Assembly: GCA_022419385.1 (NCBI GenBank)
Contig: JAJUBI010000004.1
Span: 248,001-312,000 of the forward strand
Reading direction: 5' to 3'
DNA length: 64,000 nucleotides
Source of the DNA: Paraconiothyrium sp. Pb-2020
Taxonomy: Eukaryota > Ascomycota > Dothideomycetes > Pleosporales > Didymosphaeriaceae
Shown here: positions 36,196-48,647 of the stretch, one piece after another
How positions within the stretch are numbered: the stretch's first letter is position 1
How the letters are laid out: every line of letters starts with the position of its first letter
Position numbers and translations under genes: made by a program
The notes under the pieces: model-generated
Told to the model about the DNA's origin: nothing
Seen by the model: only the letters and a program-made list of their open reading frames with translations
Database searches by the model: none

Positions 36196-36770
36196 ATGCC
36201 TTCTTGTAAGACCAACAAACAACTTACTCTTACTAATAAAATAGGTTATTATAGATTTCTAGCTATGCCTTATTCTTATTGTAATAGGCTTAAAATTCCT
36301 TATATACTTTCTCTGTATAATACACCTAGGCATTCTGCTTGTAAAGCCTGTATTTATTCTAACATTTAAGGTTCTTGCAATGTTAATGGCGTGTCTATTA
36401 CTAAAAGTATGTAGTTAGTTATAATTTCTTCTTTAGGACTAATTATTCTTAGTGCGCAATACTAGTTACTCCTAAGCCAAAATTTAAGCTAAACTTACTA
36501 AGGCTAAGAAGGCTTAAGAAGTAATTCTAGATGCCCTAGCTGCAGCCTAAGCTAAGGTATTATAACTTTAGAAGCAAAAGGAACTTCTTAATAAGTAGAA
36601 GGATTAATAGTTAGCGTTTCTTAAGGCCGAGCTAGATTAGGAAGAAGCGGAACTAAGGGCTGCTAGTCTATAAGATAGTTCTAAGAAGGGTAAAGTAGTC
36701 TCTTAAGATACTGCTTACACCTTCTCTAATAGTGGCAATCTTTATAGTTTGCTATAAGGCGGTCTGGCTC
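36196..36770 (+). pseudogene. Antisense accessory gene of copy F: Zn2Cys6-like module, intron, charged helix
   Basis: Best copy of this gene. ATG at 36,196, then MPSCKTNKQL. The six-Cys module follows with spacing C-x2-C-x6-C-x12-C-x2-C-x8-C. Positions 2, 4, 5 and 6 are Cys here, position 3 is Cys in copy A, and position 1 is Tyr in all. The intron at 36,407-36,452 has GTATGT, ACTAAT and CTTAG and is 46 bp. It shifts the frame so that exon 2 reads ATGCGCAAT... into AKI-AKLTKAKKA-EVILDALAAA, a Lys/Glu/Ala-rich stretch with TAG for Gln. The end near 36,770 is approximate. It resembles short fungal Zn(II)2Cys6 DNA-binding proteins in layout, and could act on the element's own LTR or on chromatin; this is inference. 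Confidence 0.7.
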
Positions 36771-36779
36771 TTAGTTTAA

Positions 36780-39700
36780 TGTTTCTAGGCTTACTTTAAG
36801 AGGTTAGTTTAGTTAATATTTCTCTAACTTTTTAGGGCAGTTAAGGTTACTTTCTAGTTTCTAGGTATTATTCTATAGGTTTTCTTTCTTGTTGCGTCCT
36901 AGCCATTTAACTTTGTAGTAATTCTAACTATTTACTAGTTAGTATCTATTAATACTTACCACTTCCTATTCTTCTTACTGTTCTCTATATATATCTACTT
37001 TATAGACTGTAGGTTCTGCGTCCTGTAGTGCCTTCTCTAAGAGAGCTATATAGAACACTAGGTGTATCTTTATACTATTTAGGAGTTATAATTTAAACAA
37101 AACTAGGGTAATTTATTCTAGGACTTTGTATAGTCTAATCTTTAGGTAGTCTAGTTTATTTAATAGTTGTTTACTAGCAATGTTTTTTTATAGTAGCTAG
37201 ACTTTCTCTCCCTTCTTTAGCGCAGGCGCAGGCTTGTGCTTAAGATTATAGTATTTTTCTATTTTTTCTTATAGAAATATAGTGTCTTACTAAAGTTGGC
37301 TGTAAATTTATATAATTTTCTTAGCCTATTATTCTCTATCTGTGCTCTAAGACCTTATAGTTCTAGGTACTTAGTAGGCTGCTGGGTTAAATCTGTAGTT
37401 TATAAAGAATAGTAAAACTCTAGTAGCACTATATTATGAGCTGTTATAGGCTAGTTGTGCTATAGGGAGTAACCCTACCTAGTTATTTTATTAATAGTTT
37501 AAGTAACACCTAAGAAACTATTCTACTATCTAGTTTATTCGTTCCGTCTGCCTATCTATTTATAGATAGTAGGCTATTAATATACTGTGCTTAATGCCTA
37601 TAAGGGCAAATGCTATTTACTAGAACTTAAATATAAAGCAAACGTCTCTATCTATAATAATTTTGTCTGGAGCTTTATATTATGCTATTACTATAGAAGT
37701 AAAGCAGAAGGCTATATGCTCTACTTTACTAATCTCTTTATATAGTAAGAAGTATGCATACTTGGTTGCTTTATTAATAACAACTATAATTCTATTATAT
37801 TCTACCTTATTATCTGGGTCTTTGGATTTCAGTAATTCTGTAATAAAGTCCATTATAACTATACCCTATAGTTAATTAGAAACTTTTATAGGTTATAGTT
37901 GTCTATATAGCGCGTACCTATTTAGTTTATTTTAATAGTAGTTAGCGCAGTTGCATAAGACTTCTATAACTATCTGTTAGACTTAAGGGAAGTAGTAGTC
38001 CCTTAGTAGTTATTTTAATGTTTATTTAATTCCCTAGTGGCTGTGTACCGGTGTCTTGTGGAATTGTCTTATAAACTTATATTGAATTTTGGCAGGGACA
38101 AAGATTCTATTAAAGACCTTATAAATATTATTCTTATACCTTATTCCTATAGGTAGGTGGCTTATGTTTTTATCACTAATTGCTATTTCTTTCTTAATCT
38201 AATTATGCCACGTACTAGTCTAGGTTTCTATTATTACTGCCAGCTTTAGTGCATTATAAATAATAGTACCATTCTTGTTAAATTAAAGCAGGGCCCCTAA
38301 TACCTTAGCTTTTCCTTATAAGTTAGGTCTTCTGCTTAAGGCGTCCGCCTAAAGGTTTTCTATTCCTTAGGTATGTATAATCTTAAAATTGTATATTAAC
38401 AGGGTTTGTGCCCACCTTACTTACTAGAGTGTGAGGGCCTTATTTATTATAAATCCTGTTAAATTCTTGTAGTCTAAAAAGACCGGTATTTGGTATTTTA
38501 TACTTTAGAGGTAAGTCCTCCATTTCTTAAATACTTTAACTATTACTAACATTTCCTTATTATAGATATTGTAGTTGAGTTTAGCCTTTTATATTTTTTA
38601 GGAGTAATAGCTATATAGGTGTTTTTTATCTGTTTCTAGATCTTGCTGGAGTAGGTATACTCCTATAGCAAAATTTAATATATCTGTCTCTAATATAGCG
38701 GGATAGCAGGGGTTAAAGATTTATAAAATAGGTTCCTTAGTAAATTCTTCTTTAAGTTAATCTATTGCTTGTTGGCATTTATCTATTTATTTAAAGGGTA
38801 CTTCTTTCTTTATTAGCCTTATAAGGGGCTCCGTTATCTTTATTTAGTCTAGAACAAACTTTCTGCAATAGTTATAAAATTCTAGAAAGAATTAAACATT
38901 CTTAATATTTTCTAGTTCTCCCTAGTCTAAAATCTCTTACAGTTTTGTTTACTTAATTTTAAGCTTCCTGGGTTCTACTACAAACTCTAGAAAAATAGTT
39001 TAGGTAATATAGAATTTGTACTTCTTAAGCTTTAGATATAGCTTAGCCTTACTTATACAGTTTAGTACTTCTTTTATATACTTTTAGTGGTCTTATTTAT
39101 TATTTAAGTATATTAAGACATTATCTAGGTATGCTATAGTATACTTACTAATGTATTCTTAGAGCACAGTGTTAATTCGTCTCTAAAAAACAGCTGGGGC
39201 GTTGGTAAGCCTAAAGGGCATAATATTGTACTTAAATAGCCCTAGTTTTATTCTAAAGGCGGTTTTCCATTTCTTACCTTTCTTTATTCTAATTTGGTGG
39301 TACGTATTTTTTATATCTAAGCAGGTAAAGATCTTCACGTCTTAGAGTTAGTTTTATAGATCTAATATTAAGGGTAATAGGTACCTATTCTTAATTGTGA
39401 TTATATTTATTTTTCTAAAGTTAATATAGAACTGTGGTTCTAGGTTGTCTTTCTTTTCTGTAAAGGTGACCCCGTAAGCAGCAGAGAACTAAGAAGGCCT
39501 AATATATTTCTATTTAAGGTTATTCTTAATATATTATTAAGTGACCTTAAGTTCTTATTTAGTTATTTTATATACTAGTCCCTATATAGGTTATTTTCCT
39601 TTCTCTAGTCTAATCTTACAGTCCCATTTAGCATGTTCCGGAAGGTATTCTTCTAGTTTATTAAAGATGTCTGCAAATCTCTAGTATTAATCTAGTATCC

Positions 39701-42194
39701 CTAGGGTAAGTTCCTTATTAGCTGCTAGCTAATACAGGTATTAAACTCGTTTCGTTCCCTAGTAGATAGTTAGGTTAACCTAGCTTAGCTATAGCATTTC
39801 TAGAATTACATCTTACTAATTGTCTATTTTGGCTAAGTCTATAATGAAGTTGTTAATAACCAGTCCCTTAGATAGGAAGGTTTCTGGCATTATTTCTATA
39901 TGGATTTGTTCCTAAAAAGGTAGTCCCTTAATATTAAACAGGGTCCTTTTCTCTATTTTATTAGTATAGTGGAGCCCTTTATCCTCTACAAAGTTCTTAA
40001 AGATAAAGTTTTATATTACTCTACTATTAATTATTGCTCTAATTGGTTTTCCTTAGTATTCTCCTTAAATTATAATGTGTGGTCTCTATATACCTCTTAA
40101 GGCTTTCTTACCTTTTAGCTAATACTTTGTCTATATCTTCTTAGCTATATGCTGAGGGCACTTATTCTTAGGGCACTTATACTAAGGTTACCCTTTTACA
40201 CATTTAATTAGTAAGAGGGGTCTAGGGGCTAATACTAGGTATCTCCTATACTTCTTTTCTAGGTGCCACCTGTGTACTTCGTCCCTTAGGATGAGGTTAT
40301 TATGGGGGTTATCTATTACCTATATTAGAAAGGCGTAATATTTTCTTTTTAGAATTAGATATATTAGGTAGTTGTCTATAATATATAATGTCTATAATAA
40401 CTTATAATGTGCTGGGTGTTTAGTTAGTGTTTAGGGGTTATCTTCTTTAATTAGTTTTACTGGCTTATCTAAGCGTTCTTCTTTAATTAGAATCTAGTAC
40501 TTTATTATAACTTAAGGTGTGTGAGCTTTGTCTACCTATTTAATTTTATTAGTAATCTAAGCCTACTCTTGTTTATTCGGCATTTCCCTTACTAGAACCA
40601 TGTTTTATTCTACCTATTTGTTAAAGCTTATAAACTTTGTATTTTGTGGGAACTAGATCTTCTAGTTTTTGTAAACCTTATAAATGGTTTCCCTATATAA
40701 ATTCTTATGGTAGAAGCGTAGGCCTTTAATTATTTATTATATATCTTTAGTTTTAACTAGTCTAGCTGCTTTATACGTTAGTTCTATAGGCTGGAAATAT
40801 TTAATTCCTTCTATGTAGACGTTTTTACCAGGGGACACTAGTGCCTCCTATACTAGTAATAAGGAGAAGGGTTTGTCTCCTTTTAGGGTTAACTAGAATA
40901 GGGTATCTATTAATCTATCTAAGTTGCTATCTCTTTTATTATTGTCAGATTCGCTTTCTAAATCTTTAGTATTATAGAATCCTAGGACTTAGGCATTTTA
41001 CTTCTCTAGCTATAAAATTATCTAGCCTTCCTAAGTTGCCGCTAGCCTTTCTTCTATAGGCTAGTATCCCGTGTCCTTTTTTATCTTTATATATAATACA
41101 CACATATTTTAGGAATACTTAGCCTAATAGGTGGCCTTATATTTCTTACTGCTAGCTAGTTTTTCTTTAGTTTCCTTTAAAATTTCCTGCTTCTTTAGTT
41201 TCTCCTTAGTACCTTTTATAGACTTTTCCTAGCTTTTGCTTAGGCAGTTCCTGGCTATATAGCCCTTCTTACTATAGCTAAAGTAAGCGCCTTTCTTATA
41301 TTACTTTTCCTTTATTGCATTCTAATTTAATCCCTTTTCTTTGTTAGCATCTAAGACCATTAGATCCCCTTTATTATAGGTTTTGCAGTTTTAGCTATTC
41401 GCGCTGTATCTACTTTCTCCTTTATTATCTTATTTCTACAGGAATAACTTATTGTCTACTTAGACGGCTTATTTAATTATTATAGGTAGAGTTATTAGTT
41501 TCTCTATTCTAATTATTTTGTACCTAATATCTAACTTAAGCCCTTTATAGAACTTTTATATTAGGGCCTATTCTCTATAGTCTAAGACCTTGTTGGCCAG
41601 CTGTTTAAATACTAATATATAGGCTGCTACTATTTTAGTTTGTTAGAGCTTTAAGAGTTTTTGTTTAGCTATGTGTTCTGCATTAATGTTACTAAAGGTT
41701 AGTTAGAGTTTTTGCTTAAAATAAGCATAACTTATAAAGATAAGGTTAGTTTCTATTTTCTAGTTATCTGCTTAGTTTGCCCTCTAGTCTGTAAGATAAC
41801 TGTTAAACTAGTCTATTATCTTGCCTATAAAGTAAGTTGCTATATAAGCCACTTTCTAATCTTCTTCTCTGAGGTATTCTCGATTCAAATTTAAATAGAG
41901 GGATATAGAGGCTAGGAACCCCCTAAGCTTAGTCCTTATTCTATTAAATTTTTCTAGATTAGCTAGTTTTAAGGGTCTGCTCCTTATTCTAAGCTCTATT
42001 TACTAAATTTATTTCTTTATTATTTTATTAGCCCCTTCTCCCTTTCCTTCTAACATAGCTCTTACTTATTCTACCAACTTATTATAGGCATCCTTTTACC
42101 TTTAGTTTTCTTTATTTAGGTGGTTAAGTTGTTCCTTTATCTGGACCAGATCTGTTAGGTCTGATAACGTTGGTTGGTTTACTATAGAAGCTAT
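36780..42194 (-). pseudogene. gag-pol relic of Gypsy-1 copy F
   Basis: The gag start, now ATA, is at 42,194 (ASIVNQP follows). The CCHC knuckle is at about 41,253-41,302. The protease DSG box reads NSR near 40,000-40,045. The reverse transcriptase YLDD box reads YLDN at about 39,104-39,134. RNase H lies around 38,500-38,720. The integrase finger is at about 37,960-38,060, and the core begins with MDFITE near 37,870. The chromodomain at about 36,834-36,990 keeps NYYKVKWLGR with Trp intact. Stops are TAA/TAG. Identical in layout to copy A. Confidence 0.85.
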
Positions 42195-42255
42195 TATTTA
42201 GTAAGAGTAACTTAGGTATATACCTGTAGAGACTCTTAAAATATAATTATTAAAG

Positions 42256-42755
42256 TATAATAGGGCCTTCTTGACACTGTGGCAAGCCGCGGCCTAGTTA
42301 GGGTTCTGGTAAGAGATGAGTAGTGTACAGGGTTATATTAGTTATATGTATATAAATATTAATTAATCACTATAATAAAAATGTGTTGCTAAAGACTTAA
42401 GGGTAATCTTCTATAAAAAAACTAGATGCAGTAAACTGTATTGTGGATTAATAATAAGGGATTACTAGTAGTAATCCGTTATCCCTATATACTGCTATCT
42501 AACCTAGGCTCTATGGGCTCTGCACACAGATTCTATAGATCTAGGCTCTATAGGCTCTGTACACAGATTCTATAGATTTAGGCTCTATAGCTCTGTCTTA
42601 TAGATCTACAGATCTAATTATATAACCCTAATTATATGTTTATATTATACTTAGCATCTGACCTATAATTATAATACTTATTCTTATAATCTAACTAGTT
42701 GCTGCTGTTATTACGTTGGTTCCTGTAATTCTGTTGCAGCGTAGCAGCCGTAACA
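42256..42755 (-). repeat. 5' LTR of Gypsy-1 copy F
   Basis: 500 bp on the plus strand, TATAATAGGGCC to GCAGCCGTAACA. It is followed by the TAACC duplication and the distal end of X2. Confidence 0.88.
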
Positions 42756-42877
42756 TAACCCTACCTATAACCTAGACCCACGCTATATTTTTTAGTATAG
42801 GTCTAGGTTAAGGTTGGGGTCGGGTCTTACATAAGCCAACCCAACTACACCCCAACTATAACCCATTTACCAGCGTA
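42756..42877 (-). repeat. Distal end of X2
   Basis: Inverted match to 697-830 of X1, including GGTTGGGGTCGGGTCTTACATAAG. It ends CCAGCGTA at 42,877. Confidence 0.75.
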
Positions 42878-43420
42878 GCTAGGTTAAATCTATAGTTTAT
42901 AAAGAATAGTAAAACTCTAGTAGCACTATATTATAAGCTATTATAGGCTAGTTGTGCTATAGAGAGTAACTCTACCTAGTTATTCTATTAGTAGTTTAGG
43001 TAATACCTAAGAAACTGTTCTACTATTTAATTTATTTATTCTATCTATCTATCTCTTTATAGATAATATGCTATTAATATACTATACTTAATACCTATAA
43101 GGGTAAATATAGTTTACTAGAACTTAGATATAAAGTAGATATCTCTATCTATAATAATTTTATCTAGAGCTCTATATTATGCTATTACTATAGAAGTAAA
43201 GTAGAAGACTATATATTCTACTTTACTAACCTCTTTATATAGTAGGAAGTATGTGTACTTAGTTGCTTTATTAATAATAACTATAATTCTGTTATATTCT
43301 ACCTTATTGTCTAGGTTCTTAGATTTTAGTAGTCCTATAATAAAGTCTATTATAACTATACCCTATAGTTAATTAGAAACTTTTATAGGTTGTAGTTGTC
43401 TATACAGCGTATACCTATTT
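42878..43420 (-). pseudogene. Integrase remnant of Gypsy-1 copy G
   Basis: Continues the pol of G beyond X2 and matches copy F 37,385-37,925. It contains the integrase core (the antisense of MDFIT... near 43,350). At about 43,420 it ends in mid-domain and a truncated Gypsy-2 LTR begins. The rest of G is lost, by deletion or recombination. Confidence 0.75.
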
Positions 43421-46400
43421 AGTTCTTTATAGTTAATTCTTTTATATTTAATATTAAAGTATATCTTCTATATAAGATCTATTAGTCTTTTTATATAATT
43501 ATTACCTTACTTTCTATAGTAAGGTTAGAATATTTTTATACCCTTTATTGTCTATCCGCTCTTAATTACTAAATTCCTATAAGGCTGGCTAAGGTTAGGT
43601 ATATAGAACCCCCTTATAATACTTTAACTACCTAATATTTAAAATATTATAGCAATACCCTTAAGCTTAATTAGATTAAGAGCCTTAATAGAAAGTATAG
43701 CTTCTAGGCTAGTAACTAATTTAGTAGTACTACTAGCTACTTAGGCGGTAGAAATATAGAAACTTTAAAATATAGTAGAGATATTAATAGTATCTCCTAC
43801 CCTAATAGTTATGCTAGCTAAAATATAGTTTAAAGTACTAGAGCTATATAATAGAGAGAAAGTAGACCTAAAGACTTTTCTTACTAATATAGACCTATAC
43901 TGTTAATATAATTCTAATATCTTTAGTAATAACTATGCTAAGATACTAGCTACTAGATTATATATAAAGGGCAAAGCTGCTTAATAGATAAGACCCTTAA
44001 TAGATAACTTTCTAGTGTATAAGACTAGACCTAATAAATAGAAAGAAGAAACTACTAAGGTTTTTAGGTCCTAGGAAGAATTTAAGAAACAAATTAAAGT
44101 TATATTTAGTAATATAGATAAGAAGTAATAAGTAGAAAGGTTAATTTAGCGCCTTAAATAGAAAAGCTTAGCTAGTAAATATATAGCTAAATTTTATAAA
44201 TTATAAGCCTAAATTGTATAAAATAACGCTCTGCTATAAGTAGTCTTCTATAACAGACTTAAGGAGACTATAAAGAATAAGCTAGTATACTATAGAAAAG
44301 CTAAAAGTCTTAAAGACTTAATTAAGTTATTAGTTAAAGTAAACTAACGCCTATATAAATATTACCTAGAGAAGAAAGAACTAGAGAAGCTAGTTATAAA
44401 ATAAAAGGTAAACTTAAAAAAAAACTAATAAAAAAATAGGTAGAATAGAGACAAAGATATTATTATAGAGAATAAGGCCTAAAAAAAAAAAAGTAAACCC
44501 TATAATAGAAGAAGTAAAATAAAGTCTAAAAATAATACTTTTAAAAAAAAGCATATCTAATCTATAGTATATAAGAATACTTTAAGGCTAATTGCCCTAA
44601 AAAGATAGTCTAAGAAAAAAGGGCCTAGATTATTAGGGTAGTAATAGCAACACTATGTCCTAGAATACTAAAGTTAGGTAAGATCCTAGATAATACTATA
44701 ATACTAGATTCTAAAAAAGAACCTTAGGAAACTTAACTAGCTAGCCTTAATAAATACCTAGACAAAGATAGCTATTAGGTCACCTAAAGGGGTATAATAG
44801 TATATAGGGTAACTAAGTAATAGTACTAAGTTTATAGAAAACTTAAGTATTAAGCTAAGAAGTGCTATACTAGAATAAAAATTATAGAACTAGATATATA
44901 CTAAATATATAAATAGGCTATAACCTAATAAGGAAAAGTATAAGACCTAACTTAGTAACTTAGAATTAAGAATAAGTATATACAGAATAAGTTCTAGTAG
45001 TACTATATAATAGATTATACCTACTACTAAGACTAAAGGAACCTAGTATAAAAGACTCTTAAAAATAGGGAATACTATTAACTAAATAAGAATAAATATC
45101 TAGACTAGAGCTGTTATATATATAGGTTTAATAGGTAGAAGAGAAATTATAGACCCCTATTATAGAATATATACTTTATAGACAGCTGCCCTATTTACTA
45201 AAGATAGAAGTATCTAACAGGAAACTAGCTATAAGGCCTAGAAAGATATAATAAGACCCTATAGTATAAATATATAAACTTATATTCTATAAGAAAAGAT
45301 ATAAACTATATAGAAACCTAAGAATAAATAGATTATAGATAACTAGAATACTTAGAATACTTTAGTAAGAAGAAGTCTATAGTAGTAAATTACCTAAATC
45401 TAAATTATAAGTTTATATTGCACTAGGAGTGCATAATAATAAACTATAGGCACTATAAGAAAGTAGATAAGAAATCTAAATATATCTAGATACTTATAGT
45501 AGAAAGGTATTAGAGGAGAGCTATAGTAGGATACCCTTATAGCGCCTTAGAAGCTAGGTTAAAGAATAAATACCTATAAAGAAAGGGGATCCTATATAAC
45601 CCCTTTAGAATAGTATTAGAATAACCTAGAATAGACTACCCCCTTTATAAATAGTATTACTGCAAAGGCACCTACAACAAAATATAAAAGTAATTAAAAA
45701 ACTAAAATACTACTAGGTAAGAAGCTAAGCTAGTAAGGGTATTCTAAAGACTTATAAGGTAGAAGCTAATAGCACTATAAGACTATAAATAATAAAGTAA
45801 GTTATAATTAGAGAATTTTAAGTAGAAGCTTTAATAGACTTTAGTGTAATAGAATATCTAATATTACTAGAAGTAGTAGAAAAATATAATCTACTATACT
45901 AAGATAAGAAGGTACCTATACAGCTAGAGATAGCTAATAGTATAATATTTTAAGACTATAGTAGAGGCTAGTTATACCTAGAAATAACACTATTACCTAT
46001 TAGAATTAAGGGATTTAAGAGGTAATATAGCTTTACTATTATAGATTTAGGAAGCTTAGAAGCCATTATATAATATAATTAGCTAATTATATATAACCCT
46101 AATATAGACTAGGTAAAGTAAATAATATAAAGCTAAAAAGTAATACTAAAAGTTACTAGAGCTTAATAACTATAGTAGGTAAAACCTAGGACTCTAGATA
46201 CTCTAAATAGGCAGGTTAAATAAAAAACTAAAAGAATTTTAGCTATAAGAATAGCTAAGATTCTAAAAAAGAATCTAGAATAAGCTAGAATTATCTAGGT
46301 ATAATACTTAGACTTATAAGAAGAATTAAAGAAAATAACTATTCTACTAGAATATAAAGAGTATATAGAACTCTTTAAAGAGATTAAGAGAGAAGAACTC

Positions 46401-48220
46401 CCTAATTACTAAAAGTAAAATTATAAAATTCCTCTAAGTAAAGGTATAAAACTATAACTAGAATAGCTAAGGCTAATATTAGTAGATTAGAAATAGAAAC
46501 TAAGAGAATACTTAAAAAAGAACCTAGTAAGAGGTTATATTTAAAATAGTTAGAGCCCTACAGCATTTTCTATCCTATAAATACCTAAGAAGAATAGTAA
46601 GCTGTAACTCTATATAAATTATAGATAGCTAAATAATACTATAATTAAGAATTAGTACTCTCTACTATTAATTATAGAGCTTATAAATAGACTCTATAGA
46701 ACTAAGTAGTTTATAAAATTTAATATATATAATAGGTATTACTGTATATAAATAGTAAAAGGACATAAGTAAAAAACTATATTTAGAACCTAGTTTAGTC
46801 TTTATAAATATATAGTTATACCTTTTAGCTTAACTAACACACCTATAACATTCTAGGCAGTTATTAATAAGGCCTTATATAAATACTTAGATATATTTTA
46901 TATAGTATACCTTAATAATATACTTATCTACTCTAGTAGAACACTAGAGAAGCATATAAAATATATAAAGAAGGTACTTAAGAAGCTAAAGAAGTATAAG
47001 TTACTTCTATACCTAGATAAATATAAGTTTTATATTATAGAAATAGAGTACTTAGAATTTATTATCTTAAGAGAAGAAGTATCTATAAATTTAAAGAAGA
47101 TAGCTACTATATAAGAATAGCTAGTTTCTAAGTTCGTAAAGGATATTTAATCCTTTCTAGGGTTTACTAACTTCTATTAGAAGTTTATTAAGAACTATTC
47201 TAAAATAACAGCACTGTTAACAGATCTTATAAAGAAAAAGAATAATAAGGTTATCTAGCTAATTATTAGAAGACTGCTAAAGGCATTTAGAAGGTTAAAG
47301 AAAATATTTCTTATAGTACCTTTACTTTAGATATTTAATTCTAAGAAACCTATAAGGGTAGAAATAGATATATTAGATTATATACTAGAAGTGATTCTCT
47401 TATAACTAGATAAAGATAAAAAATAAAGACTAGTATTCTACTATTTCTAGAAGTTTTTAGAAGTAGAACTTAACTATAATATTTATAATAAGAAACTACT
47501 AGTAGTAGTAGATACCTTTAAATAATAGAAAGCACAGCTTATAGAAGTATACTATAAAACTAAAGTATAGATAAACTACTAGAATTTTACTAGCTTTATA
47601 ATAACTAAGAAGCTTAACTAAAAATAAGTATAATAAGTAGAATTTCTAGTAAACTTTAACTTCGTAATTTACTATTAACTAGGGACTCTTAATAGCGCAG
47701 CTAATACCTTAAGTAGAAGATTAGACCTAATAGAGAATAAGGCTAATCTCTATAATACTATATTATAAGCGCGTAAGAATAGAATATTAAAATATAACTA
47801 ATTTAAGATTAAAGTATAAGTAGCCTCTTTCTAGTATATAAAACCTAAGGTATATAACTTCTAAGACTACTTCTAGCTCTCTAAGAAATAAAGAGAGGAG
47901 TATAATTTATTTTAAAATAGTTTTAACAAAACCTAAAAAGATTACAGATAAAGGATACTAGTAAAAAACTAATATATACCTCTCTTAATTAGGAAGCTAT
48001 ATAAGTTAAGGGAATAGAAATACCTAGGTATTAAAGAAATAACGCGTTGTATTATAAATAAATATACTATTCTAAAACTTAAATAACTAGTTATAAAGGA
48101 AATAAGCAACTATTTAGTATATTATAAGAATAAGTCTAAGAGATATAAGCCTTATAGACTCCTATAACTACTACTAGTGGCTAAAAGGCTCTAGCAAAGT
48201 ATAATAATAGACTTTATAGT
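43421..48220 (+). mobile_element. Gypsy-2 copy H, truncated at both ends
   Basis: The 5' LTR is represented only by its last about 200 bp (to 43,621). The internal region begins CTTTAACTACCTAATATTT at 43,622. It matches copy E from gag to integrase and stops at about 48,220 just inside the integrase core (ATAGACTTTATAG), where a Gypsy-3 LTR begins. The 3' third, accessory gene and 3' LTR are missing. Confidence 0.85.
43649..48220 (+). pseudogene. gag-pol relic of copy H
   Basis: Gag start ATA GCA ATA at 43,649. Capsid block EKVDLKTFLTNIDLYC is near 43,855-43,910. The zinc-knuckle region is near 44,570. Reverse transcriptase at about 46,570-46,940 shows LNN-IIKN-YSLL and YLNN for YLDD near 46,905. 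RNase H is at about 47,330-47,660, and the CxxC-containing KNKSKRYKPY block is near 48,125. It is heavily RIP-mutated, with several small deletions relative to E. Confidence 0.8.
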
Positions 48221-48647
48221 TGTTAAACTTCTAAAGGGTAGCTAGTCCTAAAAGGGTTAAGGTTAGTTCTCGGGCAAGACAACTAAGAGGGGGAAAGAGA
48301 AGTCTTATTAATATAGAAGTATTCTGCAAAGTATAATAAGTTAATAAGAAAGCCTAAGTAAATTTAAACAATAGATTAATAAACAGGTTAAATATAAGTA
48401 TAAAAGCCCCATACTTAAGTTCCTATATACTTAGTCTAGGCAATAGTTAACTATCACTTATTAACTATTGCTTATTATATTAGTTATATAGTTAATAGTT
48501 AACTATTGCTTATTAACTAGTTATGTAACTTCTCTTAGCGCCCGGCAGCACAGTTGAAACGTGTGCTCCACTCTAGGTAAGCCAATAGTAAGCATTATTA
48601 TAATATAAAATAAGGTCTGGACCCTTACTTAGGTCTGGATCCTAACA
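48221..48647 (-). repeat. Lone Gypsy-3 LTR
   Basis: 427 bp from TGTTAAACTTC to CCTAACA, the reverse complement of the J LTR at 50,211-50,642. No internal Gypsy-3 sequence adjoins it. The flanking 5-mers (ATAGT and TTCTT) differ, and the left flank is copy H while the right is unrelated. This is a solo LTR whose surroundings were later rearranged, or one end of a deleted element. It contains repeated AATAGTTAACTATT-type palindromic words at about 48,437-48,530. Confidence 0.8.

Larger units (their letters stand above)
35591..42755 (-). mobile_element. Gypsy-1 copy F, full-length chromovirus (dead)
   Basis: 7165 bp, minus strand, inserted in X2 with TAACC on both sides (35,586-35,590 and 42,756-42,760). 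Both LTRs are 500 bp. It has the same gene order as copy A: gag, protease, reverse transcriptase, RNase H, integrase, chromodomain, antisense accessory gene. It retains more Cys, Trp and Gln codons than most other copies, so it looks less heavily RIP-mutated or younger. It is the best copy for reading the accessory gene. Confidence 0.9.
34456..42877 (-). mobile_element. Transposon X, copy 2, carrying the H3-like gene
   Basis: Second copy of X, inserted in the pol of Gypsy-1 copy G with an 8-bp GCTAGGTT duplication on both sides (34,448-34,455 and 42,878-42,885). The ends are TAGGCTAGTTGGCTAGG on the left and, read inward, TACGCTGGTAAATGGG on the right: imperfect inverted repeats agreeing with X1. 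Net length without copy F is about 1.26 kb. This copy never received Y, so it shows the empty site and the uninterrupted H3-like frame. With X1 it shows that the H3-like gene moves as part of X and is not a chance neighbour. Confidence 0.8.
610..43420 (-). mobile_element. Gypsy-1 copy G, container of the main nest
   Basis: A minus-strand Gypsy-1 chromovirus broken into four pieces by later insertions. The pieces are 610-696 and 32,774-33,157 (3' LTR), 33,158-34,455 (polypurine tract, antisense gene, end of pol) and 42,878-43,420 (integrase). The pieces join into one collinear element once X1 and X2 are removed, and each join carries an 8-bp duplication. The 5' LTR, gag, protease, reverse transcriptase and RNase H are missing: at about 43,420 the sequence switches to a truncated Gypsy-2 LTR. 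Everything between 697 and 32,773 and between 34,456 and 42,877 arrived after G. Confidence 0.8.

Noticed and set aside
37663..37875. 70-codon open frame on the plus strand
   Set aside because: It is the antisense shadow of the integrase core of copy F, whose MDFIT... frame reads on the minus strand over the same bases.
41712..41894. 60-codon open frame on the plus strand
   Set aside because: Antisense shadow of gag in copy F; no matching open frame in copy A.
697..43420. A giant cargo-carrying element (Starship-like) spanning the region
   Set aside because: All internal segments resolve into known element classes with their own duplications. No tyrosine recombinase or intact cargo gene was seen.
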